Counted from the stretch's first letter, positions 1 to 8,551 are shown. The stretch: 64,000 nucleotides of DNA from Pseudomonas vlassakiae (GCF_014269035.2 NZ_JABWRP020000005.1:239032-303031), one strand, 5' to 3'. Notes: generated from the sequence alone by a model not told the origin. Made by a program: numbers and translations.

Positions 1-39
1 AAGTCGATTTCGCCCGGGGTTACTGATTTCTGTCTCCTG

Positions 40-77
40 TGCTGCCCTCTCGCGGATTTATCCGCGAGAGGGCAGCA
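40..77. terminator. Perfect hairpin downstream of the nitroreductase gene
   Basis: A 17-bp perfect inverted repeat (TGCTGCCCTCTCGCGGA, TTTA loop, then its complement) lies just past the stop of the leftward nitroreductase gene. It has no long T-run, so it may be a REP-derived structure used as a bidirectional transcript end rather than a classical intrinsic terminator. Confidence 0.55.
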
Positions 78-91
78 CGGCACTACAAGCC

Positions 92-685
92 TTACAGGCT
101 GAAATCCCCTTCAGCCGCCAGCTCGCTCAACGGTCGACGCGGGCTCGGTACTTCACGCGCCTGCAGCGCCTCGTCCAGGCTGGCCTTGTCGCCCAGCTTG
201 CCGATCGCCACCATGGCATGCAGTTCGTAACCTTCCGGAATCTTCAGCTCCTGGCGCGCCAGTGCCTGGTCGAAGCCGGCCATGCCATGGGTGTGCCAGC
301 CGCTGATGCTGGCCTGCAACGCCAGGTGGCCCCAGGCCGAACCGGTATCGAAGGTGTGCCACAGCGCCGGCTTTTCTTCGCTGGCGCCTGGCGCCGCGAA
401 GGTGGTCTTGGAAATGATCAGCACCAGCGCCGAAGCCTGCTGCGCCCAGCTGCGGTTGAAGGGTACCAGCAGGCTCAGGTAACGCTCCCAGTTCGGCGTG
501 TCGCGCCGCGCATACAGGAAGCGCCAAGGCTGCGAGTTGTAGGCCGACGGCGCCCAGCGTGCCGCTTCGAGGAAACTCAGCAGGGTCTCTTCGCTGATCG
601 GTTCGGCGGTGAAGGCACGCGGCGACCAGCGGTTGATGAACTGCTCGTTGATGGCGTAATCGGCAATGCGGGGGGTGGCGCTCAT
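92..685 (-). CDS. Nitroreductase family protein
   Basis: Predicted 197-residue FMN-dependent nitroreductase-fold oxidoreductase, cytoplasmic, acting with NAD(P)H on nitro compounds, quinones or enals; the real substrate cannot be read from sequence. The N-terminus carries the family signature: R19-W-S-P-R-A-F25 binds FMN phosphate, and the APSAYNSQPW stretch at residues 45-54 is the conserved A-P-S-x-x-N-x-Q-P-W block. The frame stays open upstream to 958, but the ATG at 685 has a well-placed AGGAG and begins exactly where homology starts, so it was chosen. The length is typical of the small nitroreductases (about 190-220 residues). It is divergent from the YcgN-type gene with about 145 bp between, which should hold both promoters. 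Confidence 0.85.
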   Translation of the reverse strand: MSATPRIADYAINEQFINRWSPRAFTAEPISEETLLSFLEAARWAPSAYNSQPWRFLYARRDTPNWERYLSLLVPFNRSWAQQASALVLIISKTTFAAPGASEEKPALWHTFDTGSAWGHLALQASISGWHTHGMAGFDQALARQELKIPEGYELHAMVAIGKLGDKASLDEALQAREVPSPRRPLSELAAEGDFSL

Positions 686-830
686 GGCGGCTCCTGCAAG
701 TGGATGGCAAAGCCTGCACGCTACTGCGTCCGCCTGCCACTGACAAGCGGTCTGGCGTTGCCGAAGGCCAGGCTCTAGACTGGCGCCGCCGCGCCCCGCG
801 GCCCGAACAAGACTGCAGGAAACCCGTGTG

Positions 831-1280
831 ATGATCGCTGACAGCGCGCCGTTCTGGCGGCGCAAGACCCTCGAACAACTCAGCCCGCAAGAGTGGGAGT
901 CGCTGTGTGACGGCTGCGGCCTGTGCTGCCTGCAAAAGCTCGAGGATGAAGACGACAACAGCGTCTACTACACGCGCATCGCCTGCAAGCTGCTCGACCT
1001 CGATACTTGCCAGTGCAGCGACTACCCCAATCGCTTCGCCCATGTGCCCGATTGCATCCAGCTCACCCCAGGCAAGGCCGACCAGTTCAAATGGCTGCCG
1101 AGCACCTGTGGGTATCGCCTGGTCAGCGAGGGCAAGGACTTGCCCGAGTGGCATCACCTGGTGTGCGGCGACCGTAAACAGGTGCATGAACAGCGCATAT
1201 CGCAATCGGGGCGTATGCTCAGTGAACATGATGTCGACGAAGACGACTGGGAAGACCATCTGATTTTCCGCGCCAGCTGA
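831..1280 (+). CDS. YcgN family cysteine-cluster protein (UPF0260)
   Basis: Predicted 149-residue cytoplasmic protein of the UPF0260/YcgN family, whose members carry a CxxCxxCC-type cluster thought to bind a metal or Fe-S centre; the biochemical role is unknown. The cluster is seen as C26-x2-C29-x2-C32-C33, with further cysteines at 52, 60 and 62 that fit the family pattern. A GTG three bases upstream (828) is in frame; both starts are served by the AGGAA at 817-821, and the ATG at 831 gives the usual family length. Divergent from the nitroreductase gene and followed 42 bp later by the M61-like secreted protein gene, with which it may be co-transcribed. Confidence 0.87.
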   Translation: MIADSAPFWRRKTLEQLSPQEWESLCDGCGLCCLQKLEDEDDNSVYYTRIACKLLDLDTCQCSDYPNRFAHVPDCIQLTPGKADQFKWLPSTCGYRLVSEGKDLPEWHHLVCGDRKQVHEQRISQSGRMLSEHDVDEDDWEDHLIFRAS

Positions 1281-1322
1281 ACGCCCCACCCGCGTCGCCT
1301 CTGAGGAACAAGGAGTTTCGGT

Positions 1323-2531
1323 ATGCGTTGCCTGTTGTTGCTGCTCCTCGGGCTTGTGGCCTGCTCGCCGGCCTGGGCAAAAAAGGTCGACCTCGATTAC
1401 CAGGTACGCCTGCTGCCTGCCAATGGCCAGGCCGAAGTGCGCCTGACCCTGGCCGAAGGCAGCGCCGTGCGCAGCCTGGATTTCGACCTGGGCACGGCCG
1501 GTGCCTACAGTGGTTTCCAGGCCGATGGCCAGTGGCAGCAGCAGGGCGAGCGCGGTGTGTGGCACCCGGCCAATGGCAAGACCAGCCTCAGCTACCGGGT
1601 CAAACTGGACCAGAAGCTGCGCAGCGGTGCCTACTCCTCCCGCATCACCCCGCACTGGGCGCTGTTCCTCGGTGACCAGTTGGTGCCGCCTGCGCACCTC
1701 GATCAGCAGGACGGTACCGAGCTGGTGGCACGACTGACGGTCGACTTGCCTGAAGGCTGGAACAGCATCGAGACGCCCTGGCCCCGTATCGGCAAGGACA
1801 AGTTCCGGATCGACAACGTGTCCCGCCTGTTCGACCGCCCGACCGGCTGGATGCTTGCGGGGAACCTTGGCAGCCGCCGCGCCCGCCTTGGCGAAACCGA
1901 CGTCACCGTCGCCGCGCCGGTAGGGCAGGGTATGCGACGGATGGACAGCCTGACCCTGCTGACCTTCGTCTGGCCGCAATTGCAGGCCGTATTCCCGCGC
2001 AACCCGACCAAGCTGCTCCTGGTAGGCGCCCGTGATGGCATGTGGCGCGGAGCGACGGCGGCGCAGGGTTCGATCTACTTGCACAGCAGCCGGCCAATGG
2101 TCAGCGAGAATGGCAGCAGCCTGTTGTTGCGCGAACTGGTGCAGCTGTTCGCGCAGATTCGTGTACGTGACAACAGCGACTGGCTGGGCCAGGGCCTGAC
2201 CGAGTATTACGCTACCGAGCTGCTGCGCCGTGCCGGCGGCATCAGCGATGACCGTTATGAGGTAGCGCAGGCACGTTTGCAGAAACTGGGCGGCCAGGTC
2301 AGCCAACTGCGTGCCGAGCACGCCAGCCCGGCACAGGTTGCCCGGGGGGTGATGCTGCTGCAGGCCCTGGACAAGGAAATCCGTATCCATACCCAGGCCA
2401 AGCGTTCGCTGGACGATGTCACCCGCGCGCTCATGCGCCTGCCCAGTGTGAGCACCGAAGAATTCGTCCAGATCAGCGAGAGTGTGCTCGGGCGCCGCTC
2501 CGAGGTGCTGCAAAGCAAGGCGCTGCGCTAG
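1323..2531 (+). CDS. Secreted M61-like protein with degenerate peptidase site
   Basis: Predicted 402-residue exported protein. The first 19 residues form a signal peptide (hydrophobic leucine run, then SPAWA before KK). The middle and C-terminal part resembles the gluzincin fold of M61 peptidases: a DWLGQGLTEYYA stretch (residues 286-297) matches the conserved W-L-x-E-G-x-x-x-Y motif, and the helix before it sits where HExxH is expected. Here that helix reads R270-E-L-V-Q274 and the glutamate ligand is Q290, so all three zinc ligands appear to be lost. It therefore looks like a non-catalytic relative with a binding or structural role in the periplasm. The start has AAGGAG eleven bases upstream. 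It follows the YcgN-type gene in the same direction. The M61 relation is inferred from the motif spacing alone. Confidence 0.7.
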   Translation: MRCLLLLLLGLVACSPAWAKKVDLDYQVRLLPANGQAEVRLTLAEGSAVRSLDFDLGTAGAYSGFQADGQWQQQGERGVWHPANGKTSLSYRVKLDQKLRSGAYSSRITPHWALFLGDQLVPPAHLDQQDGTELVARLTVDLPEGWNSIETPWPRIGKDKFRIDNVSRLFDRPTGWMLAGNLGSRRARLGETDVTVAAPVGQGMRRMDSLTLLTFVWPQLQAVFPRNPTKLLLVGARDGMWRGATAAQGSIYLHSSRPMVSENGSSLLLRELVQLFAQIRVRDNSDWLGQGLTEYYATELLRRAGGISDDRYEVAQARLQKLGGQVSQLRAEHASPAQVARGVMLLQALDKEIRIHTQAKRSLDDVTRALMRLPSVSTEEFVQISESVLGRRSEVLQSKALR

Positions 2532-2538
2532 CCAGTTG

Positions 2539-2650
2539 CGGGCCTCTTCACGGGCATGCCCGCTCCCACTGACAGAGTGCTGGACCTCACGGCAGCGCTG
2601 TACCTGTGGGCGCGGGCGCGTCGAGGCCTCGAACCGCTGCGAAGGGGCCG
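2539..2650. repeat. Degenerate REP element
   Basis: A REP-like core (GGCCTCTTCACGGGCATGCCCGCTCCCA, 2540-2567) is followed by a decayed second half (CTGTGGGCGCGGGCGCGTCGAGGCC). It occupies the space between two convergent genes, the usual site for these elements, and probably serves as the transcript end for both. Confidence 0.55.
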
Positions 2651-2664
2651 AGGCGTCACAAGAC

Positions 2665-3003
2665 TCAGTTGCCCGTCAAAGGGTCCTTGCCGGTCACTGT
2701 CACCCCCTGGGTAGCCGCCTCGGCACTGGTCTTGAGTTCCTTCAGCTCCGCGGCACTGCGCTCGATATCCGAACGCAGGCGGTGATATTCCTGGCGATGC
2801 CGTTGCCACCAGGCCTTGGTCGCGCAGTGGCCACTGACTCCCCGGGCTACCGCCAGGCCGCCCGCCACCATCTGCAGCAACCCGATCAGGCCCCCGTGGC
2901 GCATGCCCTTGGTGAACATCAAGGCGCCGCCTGCCAGTGAGCCGGCGCGTTCCAGCCCCTGAACATTGTGTTCCCGTGAAGCCCTGGAATGAATATCGAG
3001 CAT
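2665..3003 (-). CDS. DUF2892/YgaP-type inner-membrane protein
   Basis: Predicted 112-residue small membrane protein. The N-terminal third (residues 10-60) contains the conserved NVQGLERAGSLAGG start and two hydrophobic segments separated by a short turn, as in YgaP-like transmembrane domains (DUF2892). The C-terminal half is charged and likely forms a short coiled coil (WWQRHRQEYHRLRSDIERSAAELKEL region). No catalytic motif is visible; the function is unknown. An AGGG lies six bases before the ATG at 3003 and no better start exists. It stands alone between a REP element and the RNA methyltransferase gene. Confidence 0.7.
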   Translation of the reverse strand: MLDIHSRASREHNVQGLERAGSLAGGALMFTKGMRHGGLIGLLQMVAGGLAVARGVSGHCATKAWWQRHRQEYHRLRSDIERSAAELKELKTSAEAATQGVTVTGKDPLTGN

Positions 3004-3106
3004 GGCAAACCCTCCGTGTGAAGTGTTAACAGCTGACCAGCAGCCGTGAACGACCGTTCACTTGGTTTGCCCAGCGGGCTCGCGCAGGCGTCGCACGCGC
3101 AGCCGG

Positions 3107-3577
3107 CTATTTGAACTTGGGCCCTGAGCGGGTATTGAGCCCTTTGGCCATGCGGTCATACAGCACCACATTCACCGTCGCGGCGAGGTTCATGCAGCCT
3201 TCGGTGGGGATGTAGATGGTCTCTTCGCACCAGCCCCGCACGTCTTCGCTCAACGAGCCATCCTCAGGCCCGAAGATATAGATCGCCCGGTCCGGGTGGG
3301 TGTATTCAGGCAGCGGCCGTGCGCCGTCCACCAGCTCCACCGCTACCGGCGTGCAACCCAAGGGGATGATGCGTTGCAGGTCGTCGATGCCGATCAGCGG
3401 GATGTCGTAGTGCACCCGCTTGGTGTCGGTGACGAAGTCACGCGCGCGCTCATAGCGCTTGCCAGTGTAGAACACCGAGTTGACGCCGTAGCAACCCGCT
3501 GCACGCATCACCGAACCGACGTTCTCCGCGGACTTTGGGTTGAACAGGCCGATGCAGCTGTACCGTTTGTTTGCCAC
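3107..3577 (-). CDS. SPOUT (TrmH-type) RNA methyltransferase
   Basis: Predicted 156-residue SAM-dependent tRNA/rRNA methyltransferase of the SpoU/TrmH class with a deep trefoil knot. All three class motifs are present: motif 1 with N13-P-K-S-A-E-N-V-G-x-x-x-R25, motif 2 with F102-G-P-E-D-G-S-L-S110, and motif 3 IPTEGCMNLAATVNVVLYDR (123-142) that builds the cofactor pocket. There is no N-terminal RNA-binding extension, so it is a minimal one-domain enzyme like TrmL; the modified nucleotide cannot be assigned from sequence. It starts with ATG at 3577 and is transcribed with the YajD-type gene upstream on the same strand (75 bp apart). Confidence 0.85.
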   Translation of the reverse strand: MANKRYSCIGLFNPKSAENVGSVMRAAGCYGVNSVFYTGKRYERARDFVTDTKRVHYDIPLIGIDDLQRIIPLGCTPVAVELVDGARPLPEYTHPDRAIYIFGPEDGSLSEDVRGWCEETIYIPTEGCMNLAATVNVVLYDRMAKGLNTRSGPKFK

Positions 3578-3652
3578 GTGCCGGGGCCTTTCGCGAAAAA
3601 AAAGAGCGCGATTATACGGGCTTGCCGGCAGCAGCGGGGTTTGGTGTGACAG

Positions 3653-4024
3653 TCAGTCTTTTTTCAGCATGCCTGCCAGCCCGGCGAACGGGTTGTGGGT
3701 GGCCTTGGCGATGCTTGGGGTGCTGGTCGAGCCTTCGCTGAAGTACTGCTGGTCGGTATAGCGCGAGTGCTCGTTGTCGTGGCAGTACAGGCACAGCAGC
3801 TCCCAGTTGGAGCCGTCCTGCGGGTTGTTGTCGTGGTTGTGGTCGCGGTGGTGCACGGTCAGCTCGCTCAAGCGCTTGCCGGAAAATTCGCGGGCGCAGC
3901 GGCCGCACACGTGCGGGTACATTTTCAGGGCTTTGTCGCGGTAGCCCATCTCCTTGTCGCGCTTGGCGTCGGCGAGGATGCGATCGAGGCGGGCGGTGGC
4001 GGCGGAGGTGGAAGCCGAACTCAT
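3653..4024 (-). CDS. yajD: YajD family HNH nuclease
   Basis: Predicted 123-residue small HNH endonuclease-fold protein. Zinc-binding pairs C40-x2-C43 and C78-x2-C81 flank the HNH core: LTVHHRDHNHDNN (55-67), N73 in SNWELL, and CHDNEH at 81-86. The family is conserved in gammaproteobacteria but its DNA or RNA target is not established. The N-terminal 25 residues are Ser/Ala-rich and the C-terminus (TSTPSIAKATHNPFAGLAGMLKKD portion) matches the family tail. ATG at 4024 is preceded by AAGGAAAC. It shares a direction with the SPOUT methyltransferase gene and is divergent from the Pro-rich peptide gene. Confidence 0.87.
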   Translation of the reverse strand: MSSASTSAATARLDRILADAKRDKEMGYRDKALKMYPHVCGRCAREFSGKRLSELTVHHRDHNHDNNPQDGSNWELLCLYCHDNEHSRYTDQQYFSEGSTSTPSIAKATHNPFAGLAGMLKKD

Positions 4025-4156
4025 GGTGTTTCCTTTGTTCTGATCAGGCAGATGACGGTTATGCCATTGAGTCTAGCGCGCTTGCGGGGCAGGCGGACAG
4101 GCGAAAACTCGAATATCGGCGTAGCCTGTAGAGAGGTTCCCGACAGGAGGTTGCTG

Positions 4157-4435
4157 ATGTTTCATGCGATCCTCGCCGCGCTGCTGATGACCGCCATGCC
4201 CCTAGTTGAAGCGGCAGGCACGCCCCCACGGCTGAACACCCCGGTACCCGGGGCGCCGGGCACGCCCACGCCCACGCCTTACCCGCAAATCACCCCGAGC
4301 ATCCCGCCCAAGGCCTACGACAGCACGCCGGGCGCGCCGCTGCTGCCGCCGATGCCGGTGCCAGGGCCGCCCAAGGATCAGGACTTGCCGGGGTTGCGCC
4401 AACCACCGGCGAAACCGCCTGCGCAGGATGATTGA
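4157..4435 (+). CDS. Small secreted proline-rich protein
   Basis: Predicted 92-residue exported peptide of unknown function. Residues 1-19 form a signal peptide ending ...LVEA, and the mature part is very rich in proline, glycine and threonine (PGAPGTPTPTPYPQ, then PLLPPMPVPGPPKDQD), with no cysteine and no fold-forming hydrophobic core, so it is likely disordered in the periplasm or cell wall. The start is the ATG at 4157 with a strong AGGAGG six bases upstream; the longer in-frame opening to 3695 overlaps yajD and is rejected. Small Pro-rich exported proteins of this kind are common and uncharacterised in pseudomonads. Confidence 0.68.
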   Translation: MFHAILAALLMTAMPLVEAAGTPPRLNTPVPGAPGTPTPTPYPQITPSIPPKAYDSTPGAPLLPPMPVPGPPKDQDLPGLRQPPAKPPAQDD

Positions 4436-4463
4436 CTGAAAGTTGTGTGATGGCTGCACGATC

Positions 4464-4589
4464 CTGGGGCTGCTTTGCAGCCCTTTCGCGACACAAGGCC
4501 GCTCCCACAGGGACTGCACATGTCCTGAATTTGCGCTGTCCCTGTGGGAGCGGCCTTGTGTCGCGAAAGGGGCGTAAAGCGCCCCCGGC
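4464..4589. repeat. Inverted pair of family-B REP elements
   Basis: Two copies of a ~35-bp unit (GTGGGAGCGGCCTTGTGTCGCGAAAGGG) face each other across a short spacer containing ACATGT. Each outer flank ends in a GGGGC/GCCCC palindrome (CTGGGGCTGCTTTGCAGCCC on the left, GGGGCGTAAAGCGCCCCC on the right). The same unit recurs at 40014 and 56874. It separates two convergent genes and could fold into a long hairpin that ends transcription. Confidence 0.85.
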
Positions 4590-4593
4590 ATTC

Positions 4594-6636
4594 TCAAGCG
4601 ATACCCAGTTCGCCAAACACGAACGCATATTCCAGCGCCATATCGCGCAGCCCCTGGTACCGCCCGCTCATCCCGCCATGCCCGGCGCCCATCTCGGTCT
4701 TGAGCAGCAGCAGGTTGTCGTCGGTCTTGCGCGTGCGCAGGCGCGCCACCCACTTGGCCGCTTCCCAGTACTGCACGCGGCTGTCGTTGTAGCCGGCCAC
4801 CACCAGCATGGCCGGGTAGGCCTGGGCGCGGACATTCTCATAAGGCGCATAGGCCTTGATGCGCGCGTACACCTCGGGCTCTTCCGGGTTGCCCCATTCG
4901 TCGTACTCGGTGACGGTCAGCGGCAGTTCGGGGTCGAGCATGGTGTTGAGCACGTCGACGAACGGTACCTCGGCGATGGCGCAGCGGAACAGCTCTGGGC
5001 GCAGGTTGAGCACGGCGCCGATCAGCAGGCCGCCGGCGCTGCCGCCGCTGATGGCCAGGCGCTGCGGGGCGGTCACACCCTCGGCGATCAGGTGTTCGGC
5101 ACAGGCGATGAAGTCGCTGAAGGTGTTGTGCTTGTGTTCCTGCTTGCCGGCGCGGTACCAGGCTTCTCCCAGCTCGCCGCCGCCGCGCACGTGGGCGATG
5201 GCGAAAGCCACGCCGCGTTGCAGCAGGCTCAGGCGGGCGTGGGAGAACCACGGGTCGAGGCTTTCGCCGTAGGCGCCATATCCATACAGGTAGAGCGGCA
5301 CGGTCTTGCCCAGGTCTTCGCGGCGGCGCACCAGGCTGATCGGTACCTGGGTGCCGTCCGGCGCGGTGGCCCACAGGCGCTGGCTGACGTAGTCGTCGGC
5401 GTCGAACTGGCCGAGCACCGGGGTTTGCTTGAGCACATGCTGGGCGCCCGTGGCCAACTCCAGCTGGCGCACCTGGGCCGGGCGGTTGAGCGCTTCGTAG
5501 CGCAGGCGTACGCGGCGGCTGGCGAACTCCAGGCTGTCCTGCACGTACAGGCTGTAGGCCGCATCGGGCAACTCCACCCGGTAAGGGGCCAGCCCCTGCG
5601 GGCGCACTTCGATGATCGGCAGGCCGCCTTCGCGCAGGCTCAGGGTCAGTGCCTCGGCATTCAGGCTCAGGCCTTCGAGCATGATGTCGTCGCGGTGCGC
5701 CACCAGCACCTGCCACTGGTCGCGGCTGGGCACCGGGGTGGCCGGTGCGTGGCAGAGGGCGAAGTTGATGCCGTCCTGGTTGGTCCGGATGAACCAGCGC
5801 CATTGGCCGTCGAGTTGGCCGTGGTCCGGGAAGTACTCGTGGCCTTCGACCCGTGGCGCCAGGCAGGTGAACGGTGCCTGCGGCGTTTCGGCGTCGAGCA
5901 CCCAGGCCTCGCTGGTGGTCTTGCTGTTGAGCAGCAGCACCAGCTGGCGCTCGGAGCTGGTGCGGTAGCAGTGCAGGAAGAAGCGACCGTCGGCCTCTTC
6001 GAAGACCGTGCTCGCACCCGCTTCGCCGAGGGTGTGGCGGCGCAGGCGCCAGGGTCGATGGGTATCGTCCAGCTCGGCGAAGAACAGCGTCTGGCTGTCG
6101 TTGGCCCAGGTCACGCTGCCGTCACAGTCGTCAAAGGGCAGGGCGGTCAGGTCGCCGCTGCTCAGGTCCTTGACGTACAGCGTGTAGATTTCATCACCGC
6201 TGGTGTCGAGGCTGTAGGCCAGCCGGCGGTGGTCCGGGCTGACGCTGAACGCGCCCAGCGACAGGAAGCCGCCGTTGGCCAGGGCATTGGGGTCGAGCAG
6301 CAGTTGTTCCTGGCTTTCATCGACCGTGTTGGAGTCGTCCGCCGGACGCGGGCAGCGGTAGTGGCGCGGGTACTCGTCGCCTGCGGTGGTGCGGGTGTAG
6401 TAGAGGTAGGGGCCCCAGGGCGAGGGCAGCGACAGGTCGGTTTCGAGAATGCGGCCCTTGATCTCTTCGAACAACTGCTCGCGCAGCGCTGCCTGGTCGG
6501 CCAGGCAGGCTTCCTGATAGGCGTTTTCCGCCTGCAGGTAATCGAGCACTTCCTGGGTGTCGCGCTGTTGCAGCCAGGCGTAGGGATCAGTGGCCTGGTC
6601 CTGGCGGGCAATGGGGGGCTGAGGTTTGGTTGGCAT
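4594..6636 (-). CDS. ptrB: Oligopeptidase B (S9A serine peptidase)
   Basis: Predicted 680-residue cytoplasmic oligopeptidase cutting short peptides after Arg/Lys. The N-terminal ~400 residues form the seven-bladed beta-propeller (start PYAWLQQRDTQEVLDYL), and the C-terminal alpha/beta-hydrolase domain carries GGSAGG with S533, D618 in GYNDSR and H653 in GAGHGG. These positions are within one residue of the E. coli OpdB triad as I recall it, supporting oligopeptidase B over prolyl oligopeptidase. The frame is open to 6729, but the ATG at 6636 begins at the conserved N-terminus. It is divergent from the small membrane protein gene at 6728. The very long antisense ORF on the opposite strand is a codon-bias artefact. 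Confidence 0.9.
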   Translation of the reverse strand: MPTKPQPPIARQDQATDPYAWLQQRDTQEVLDYLQAENAYQEACLADQAALREQLFEEIKGRILETDLSLPSPWGPYLYYTRTTAGDEYPRHYRCPRPADDSNTVDESQEQLLLDPNALANGGFLSLGAFSVSPDHRRLAYSLDTSGDEIYTLYVKDLSSGDLTALPFDDCDGSVTWANDSQTLFFAELDDTHRPWRLRRHTLGEAGASTVFEEADGRFFLHCYRTSSERQLVLLLNSKTTSEAWVLDAETPQAPFTCLAPRVEGHEYFPDHGQLDGQWRWFIRTNQDGINFALCHAPATPVPSRDQWQVLVAHRDDIMLEGLSLNAEALTLSLREGGLPIIEVRPQGLAPYRVELPDAAYSLYVQDSLEFASRRVRLRYEALNRPAQVRQLELATGAQHVLKQTPVLGQFDADDYVSQRLWATAPDGTQVPISLVRRREDLGKTVPLYLYGYGAYGESLDPWFSHARLSLLQRGVAFAIAHVRGGGELGEAWYRAGKQEHKHNTFSDFIACAEHLIAEGVTAPQRLAISGGSAGGLLIGAVLNLRPELFRCAIAEVPFVDVLNTMLDPELPLTVTEYDEWGNPEEPEVYARIKAYAPYENVRAQAYPAMLVVAGYNDSRVQYWEAAKWVARLRTRKTDDNLLLLKTEMGAGHGGMSGRYQGLRDMALEYAFVFGELGIA

Positions 6637-6727
6637 CGGGGATCTCTTGGCCGGGACAGGGAGACGCTGTCTGCGCCCTGAAAAGTGTTTATCATAGGCA
6701 TCTCTTTGCCTGGCTTGCACGAACACC

Positions 6728-7228
6728 ATGATCGAGAACGACTACACCTTCGCCTGGGGCCTCTACGCTGTCGCCGCCCTGGGTTGCCTGCTGGTGGGCT
6801 TCAAACTCACCGGCTGGATGTGGCGCTGGCTGCGTGAACCGCTGCGGGTGATCCTGGCGGTGCTGCTGCTGACCCCGACCATCGTCGACCCGGTCAAGGA
6901 CAGCTTCGCCCCGGCCATTGCCATTACCGCCCTGGACCTTGCGTTCAAGGTCGGCAACAACGCCTGGCGGGCGATTTCCGATTTCGCCATGTACGGCATG
7001 ATCGCTTTTGCCTTGTACATGGTCTTCGTGCTGATCCGCTGGCCGCTGGAAAAACGCGCCCGCGAGCGCCGCGCGCAGACCGAAGCCGCCGCCCAGCGCC
7101 GCGCGGCCGAGGACAATGCGGTCATCGCGGCAGCGCCCATGGCCGCCGAGCGCAATGATCGCTACCGCGATGACCCGCCACCTGCCGTGCCGGGCGGCGG
7201 CCGTGGCCGGGTCGAGCCACGCCTGTAA
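6728..7228 (+). CDS. Conserved membrane protein
   Basis: Predicted 166-residue inner-membrane protein with three hydrophobic segments (about residues 8-27, 40-56 and 88-104), followed by an Arg/Ala/Glu-rich cytoplasmic helix (KRARERRAQTEAAAQRRAAEDN) and a disordered, Pro-Gly-Arg-rich tail. Such proteins are widespread in Pseudomonas and are sometimes loosely labelled as transporters, but nothing in the sequence supports transport. The gene starts 91 bp from the divergent ptrB start and is followed after 14 bp by the YafJ-type amidotransferase and then the DUF2937 gene, suggesting one operon. Confidence 0.72.
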   Translation: MIENDYTFAWGLYAVAALGCLLVGFKLTGWMWRWLREPLRVILAVLLLTPTIVDPVKDSFAPAIAITALDLAFKVGNNAWRAISDFAMYGMIAFALYMVFVLIRWPLEKRARERRAQTEAAAQRRAAEDNAVIAAAPMAAERNDRYRDDPPPAVPGGGRGRVEPRL

Positions 7229-7242
7229 GCGGAGCCACCATC

Positions 7243-8016
7243 ATGTGCGAACTTTTGGGCATGAGTGCCAACGTCCCCACCGATATCGTCTTCAGCTTCA
7301 CCGGGCTCATGCAGCGCGGCGGGCGTACTGGCCCGCACCGCGATGGCTGGGGTATCGGCTTCTACGAAGGGCGCGGCCTGCGCCTGTTCCAGGACCCGGC
7401 CGCGAGCAGTGAATCGGAGGTGGCCAACCTGGTGCAGCGCTACCCGATCAAGAGCGAAGTGGTGATTGGCCATATCCGCCAGGCCAACGTCGGTCGGGTG
7501 TGCCTGTCCAACACGCACCCGTTCGTGCGTGAAATGTGGGGCCGCAACTGGTGCTTCGCGCACAACGGCCAACTGGGCGATTTCAGGGGCGAAGCGACCT
7601 TCTATCGCCCGGTGGGCGACACGGACAGCGAGGCGGCCTTCTGCGATTTGCTCAACCGCATTCGTGCGGCGTTCCCCGAGCCGGTCGAGGTGGAACAGCT
7701 ACTGCCGGTGCTGGTCGAAGCCTGTGCCGGGTACCGTGGCAAGGGCGTGTTCAACTGCCTGCTCAGCGACGGCGACTGGTTGTTCTGTTTCTGTTCGACC
7801 AAGCTGGTACACATTACACGGCGTGCGCCTTTTGGTGCTGCCCGCTTGAAGGATGTCGACCTGATCGTCGATTTTCACACCGAAACCACGCCCAATGACG
7901 TAGTCACGGTGATCGCCACCGAGGCCTTGACCGAGAACGAGACCTGGCGGCGCTACGAGCCCGGCCAGTGGGGCCTGTGGCGGCACGGCGAGTGCGTTTC
8001 GCAAGGCCAGAGCTAA
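7243..8016 (+). CDS. YafJ-type class II glutamine amidotransferase
   Basis: Predicted 257-residue N-terminal-nucleophile hydrolase of the class II amidotransferase type. After removal of Met1, C2 (MCELLGMS) would be the catalytic nucleophile; the glutamine pocket is marked by GHIRQAN (residues 75-81), NTHPF and FAHNGQL near residues 106-112. No acceptor (synthase) domain follows, which is typical of YafJ-like proteins whose physiological acceptor is unknown. A GGAG lies nine bases before the ATG at 7243. It sits between the small membrane protein and the DUF2937 protein, both in the same direction with 9-14 bp gaps. Confidence 0.88.
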   Translation: MCELLGMSANVPTDIVFSFTGLMQRGGRTGPHRDGWGIGFYEGRGLRLFQDPAASSESEVANLVQRYPIKSEVVIGHIRQANVGRVCLSNTHPFVREMWGRNWCFAHNGQLGDFRGEATFYRPVGDTDSEAAFCDLLNRIRAAFPEPVEVEQLLPVLVEACAGYRGKGVFNCLLSDGDWLFCFCSTKLVHITRRAPFGAARLKDVDLIVDFHTETTPNDVVTVIATEALTENETWRRYEPGQWGLWRHGECVSQGQS

Positions 8017-8025
8017 GGACGCTGC

Positions 8026-8547
8026 ATGTTCAGAAGTTACCTGCGGTTGCTGTTGTTCACCTTCGGCCTGCTGGCCGGTATCCAGGTGCCTGGGCTGGTC
8101 AAGGACTACAGCCAGCGGGCCGAGGCGCATCTGTTCGAGTCGCGCCAGGCGCTGGATGGCTTCAAGCAGACTGCCGAGCGCTTCTTCAACGGTGATCTGC
8201 AGGCGCTGGTGCGGCATTACCGGACCAGTGACGACCCGGTGTTCCTCAGTGATGCCAACAGCATCGAAAGCCTGCTGATTCGCAATCAGTTGCTGGAAGA
8301 CGAATGGCAGGCGCTGCAAGGGTCGTGGCTGAGCCGCACCTGGCATGTGCTGGTGCAGCCGGATCCGCAGCTGCGCGAAGAGACGCTCAAGGGCTACAGC
8401 TACCAGATTCTGCTGGTGCCTGAAGCGATCGGCTGGGGCGTCGGGGCCGGGTTTGTGCTGGCCTTTGTGGTCGAAAGCCTGCTGCTGGGGATTGGCTGGG
8501 TGATCCTTGGCGGGCGGCGTGGAGTGGTGAAGGAAAGCTGGCGCTGA
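8026..8547 (+). CDS. DUF2937 family membrane protein
   Basis: Predicted 173-residue protein with one N-terminal transmembrane helix (about residues 7-23), a ~100-residue charged periplasmic or cytoplasmic part, and a C-terminal transmembrane helix (about 133-160) ending in a basic tail GGRRGVVKESWR. This two-helix arrangement with the QVPGLVKDYSQR motif matches DUF2937. The role is unknown. It is the last gene of the 6728-8547 run and ends 4 bp from the stop of the convergent LysR gene, leaving no room for a separate terminator. Confidence 0.8.
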   Translation: MFRSYLRLLLFTFGLLAGIQVPGLVKDYSQRAEAHLFESRQALDGFKQTAERFFNGDLQALVRHYRTSDDPVFLSDANSIESLLIRNQLLEDEWQALQGSWLSRTWHVLVQPDPQLREETLKGYSYQILLVPEAIGWGVGAGFVLAFVVESLLLGIGWVILGGRRGVVKESWR

Positions 8548-8551
8548 TTTT

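Noticed and set aside
153..2513. 786-codon frame on the minus strand covering several plus-strand genes
   Set aside because: Overlaps three well-supported genes and has repeated Gln/Ala/Arg content with no motif.
4432..6681. 749-codon open frame antisense to ptrB
   Set aside because: Same codon-bias artefact; it has no domain and begins inside a REP element.
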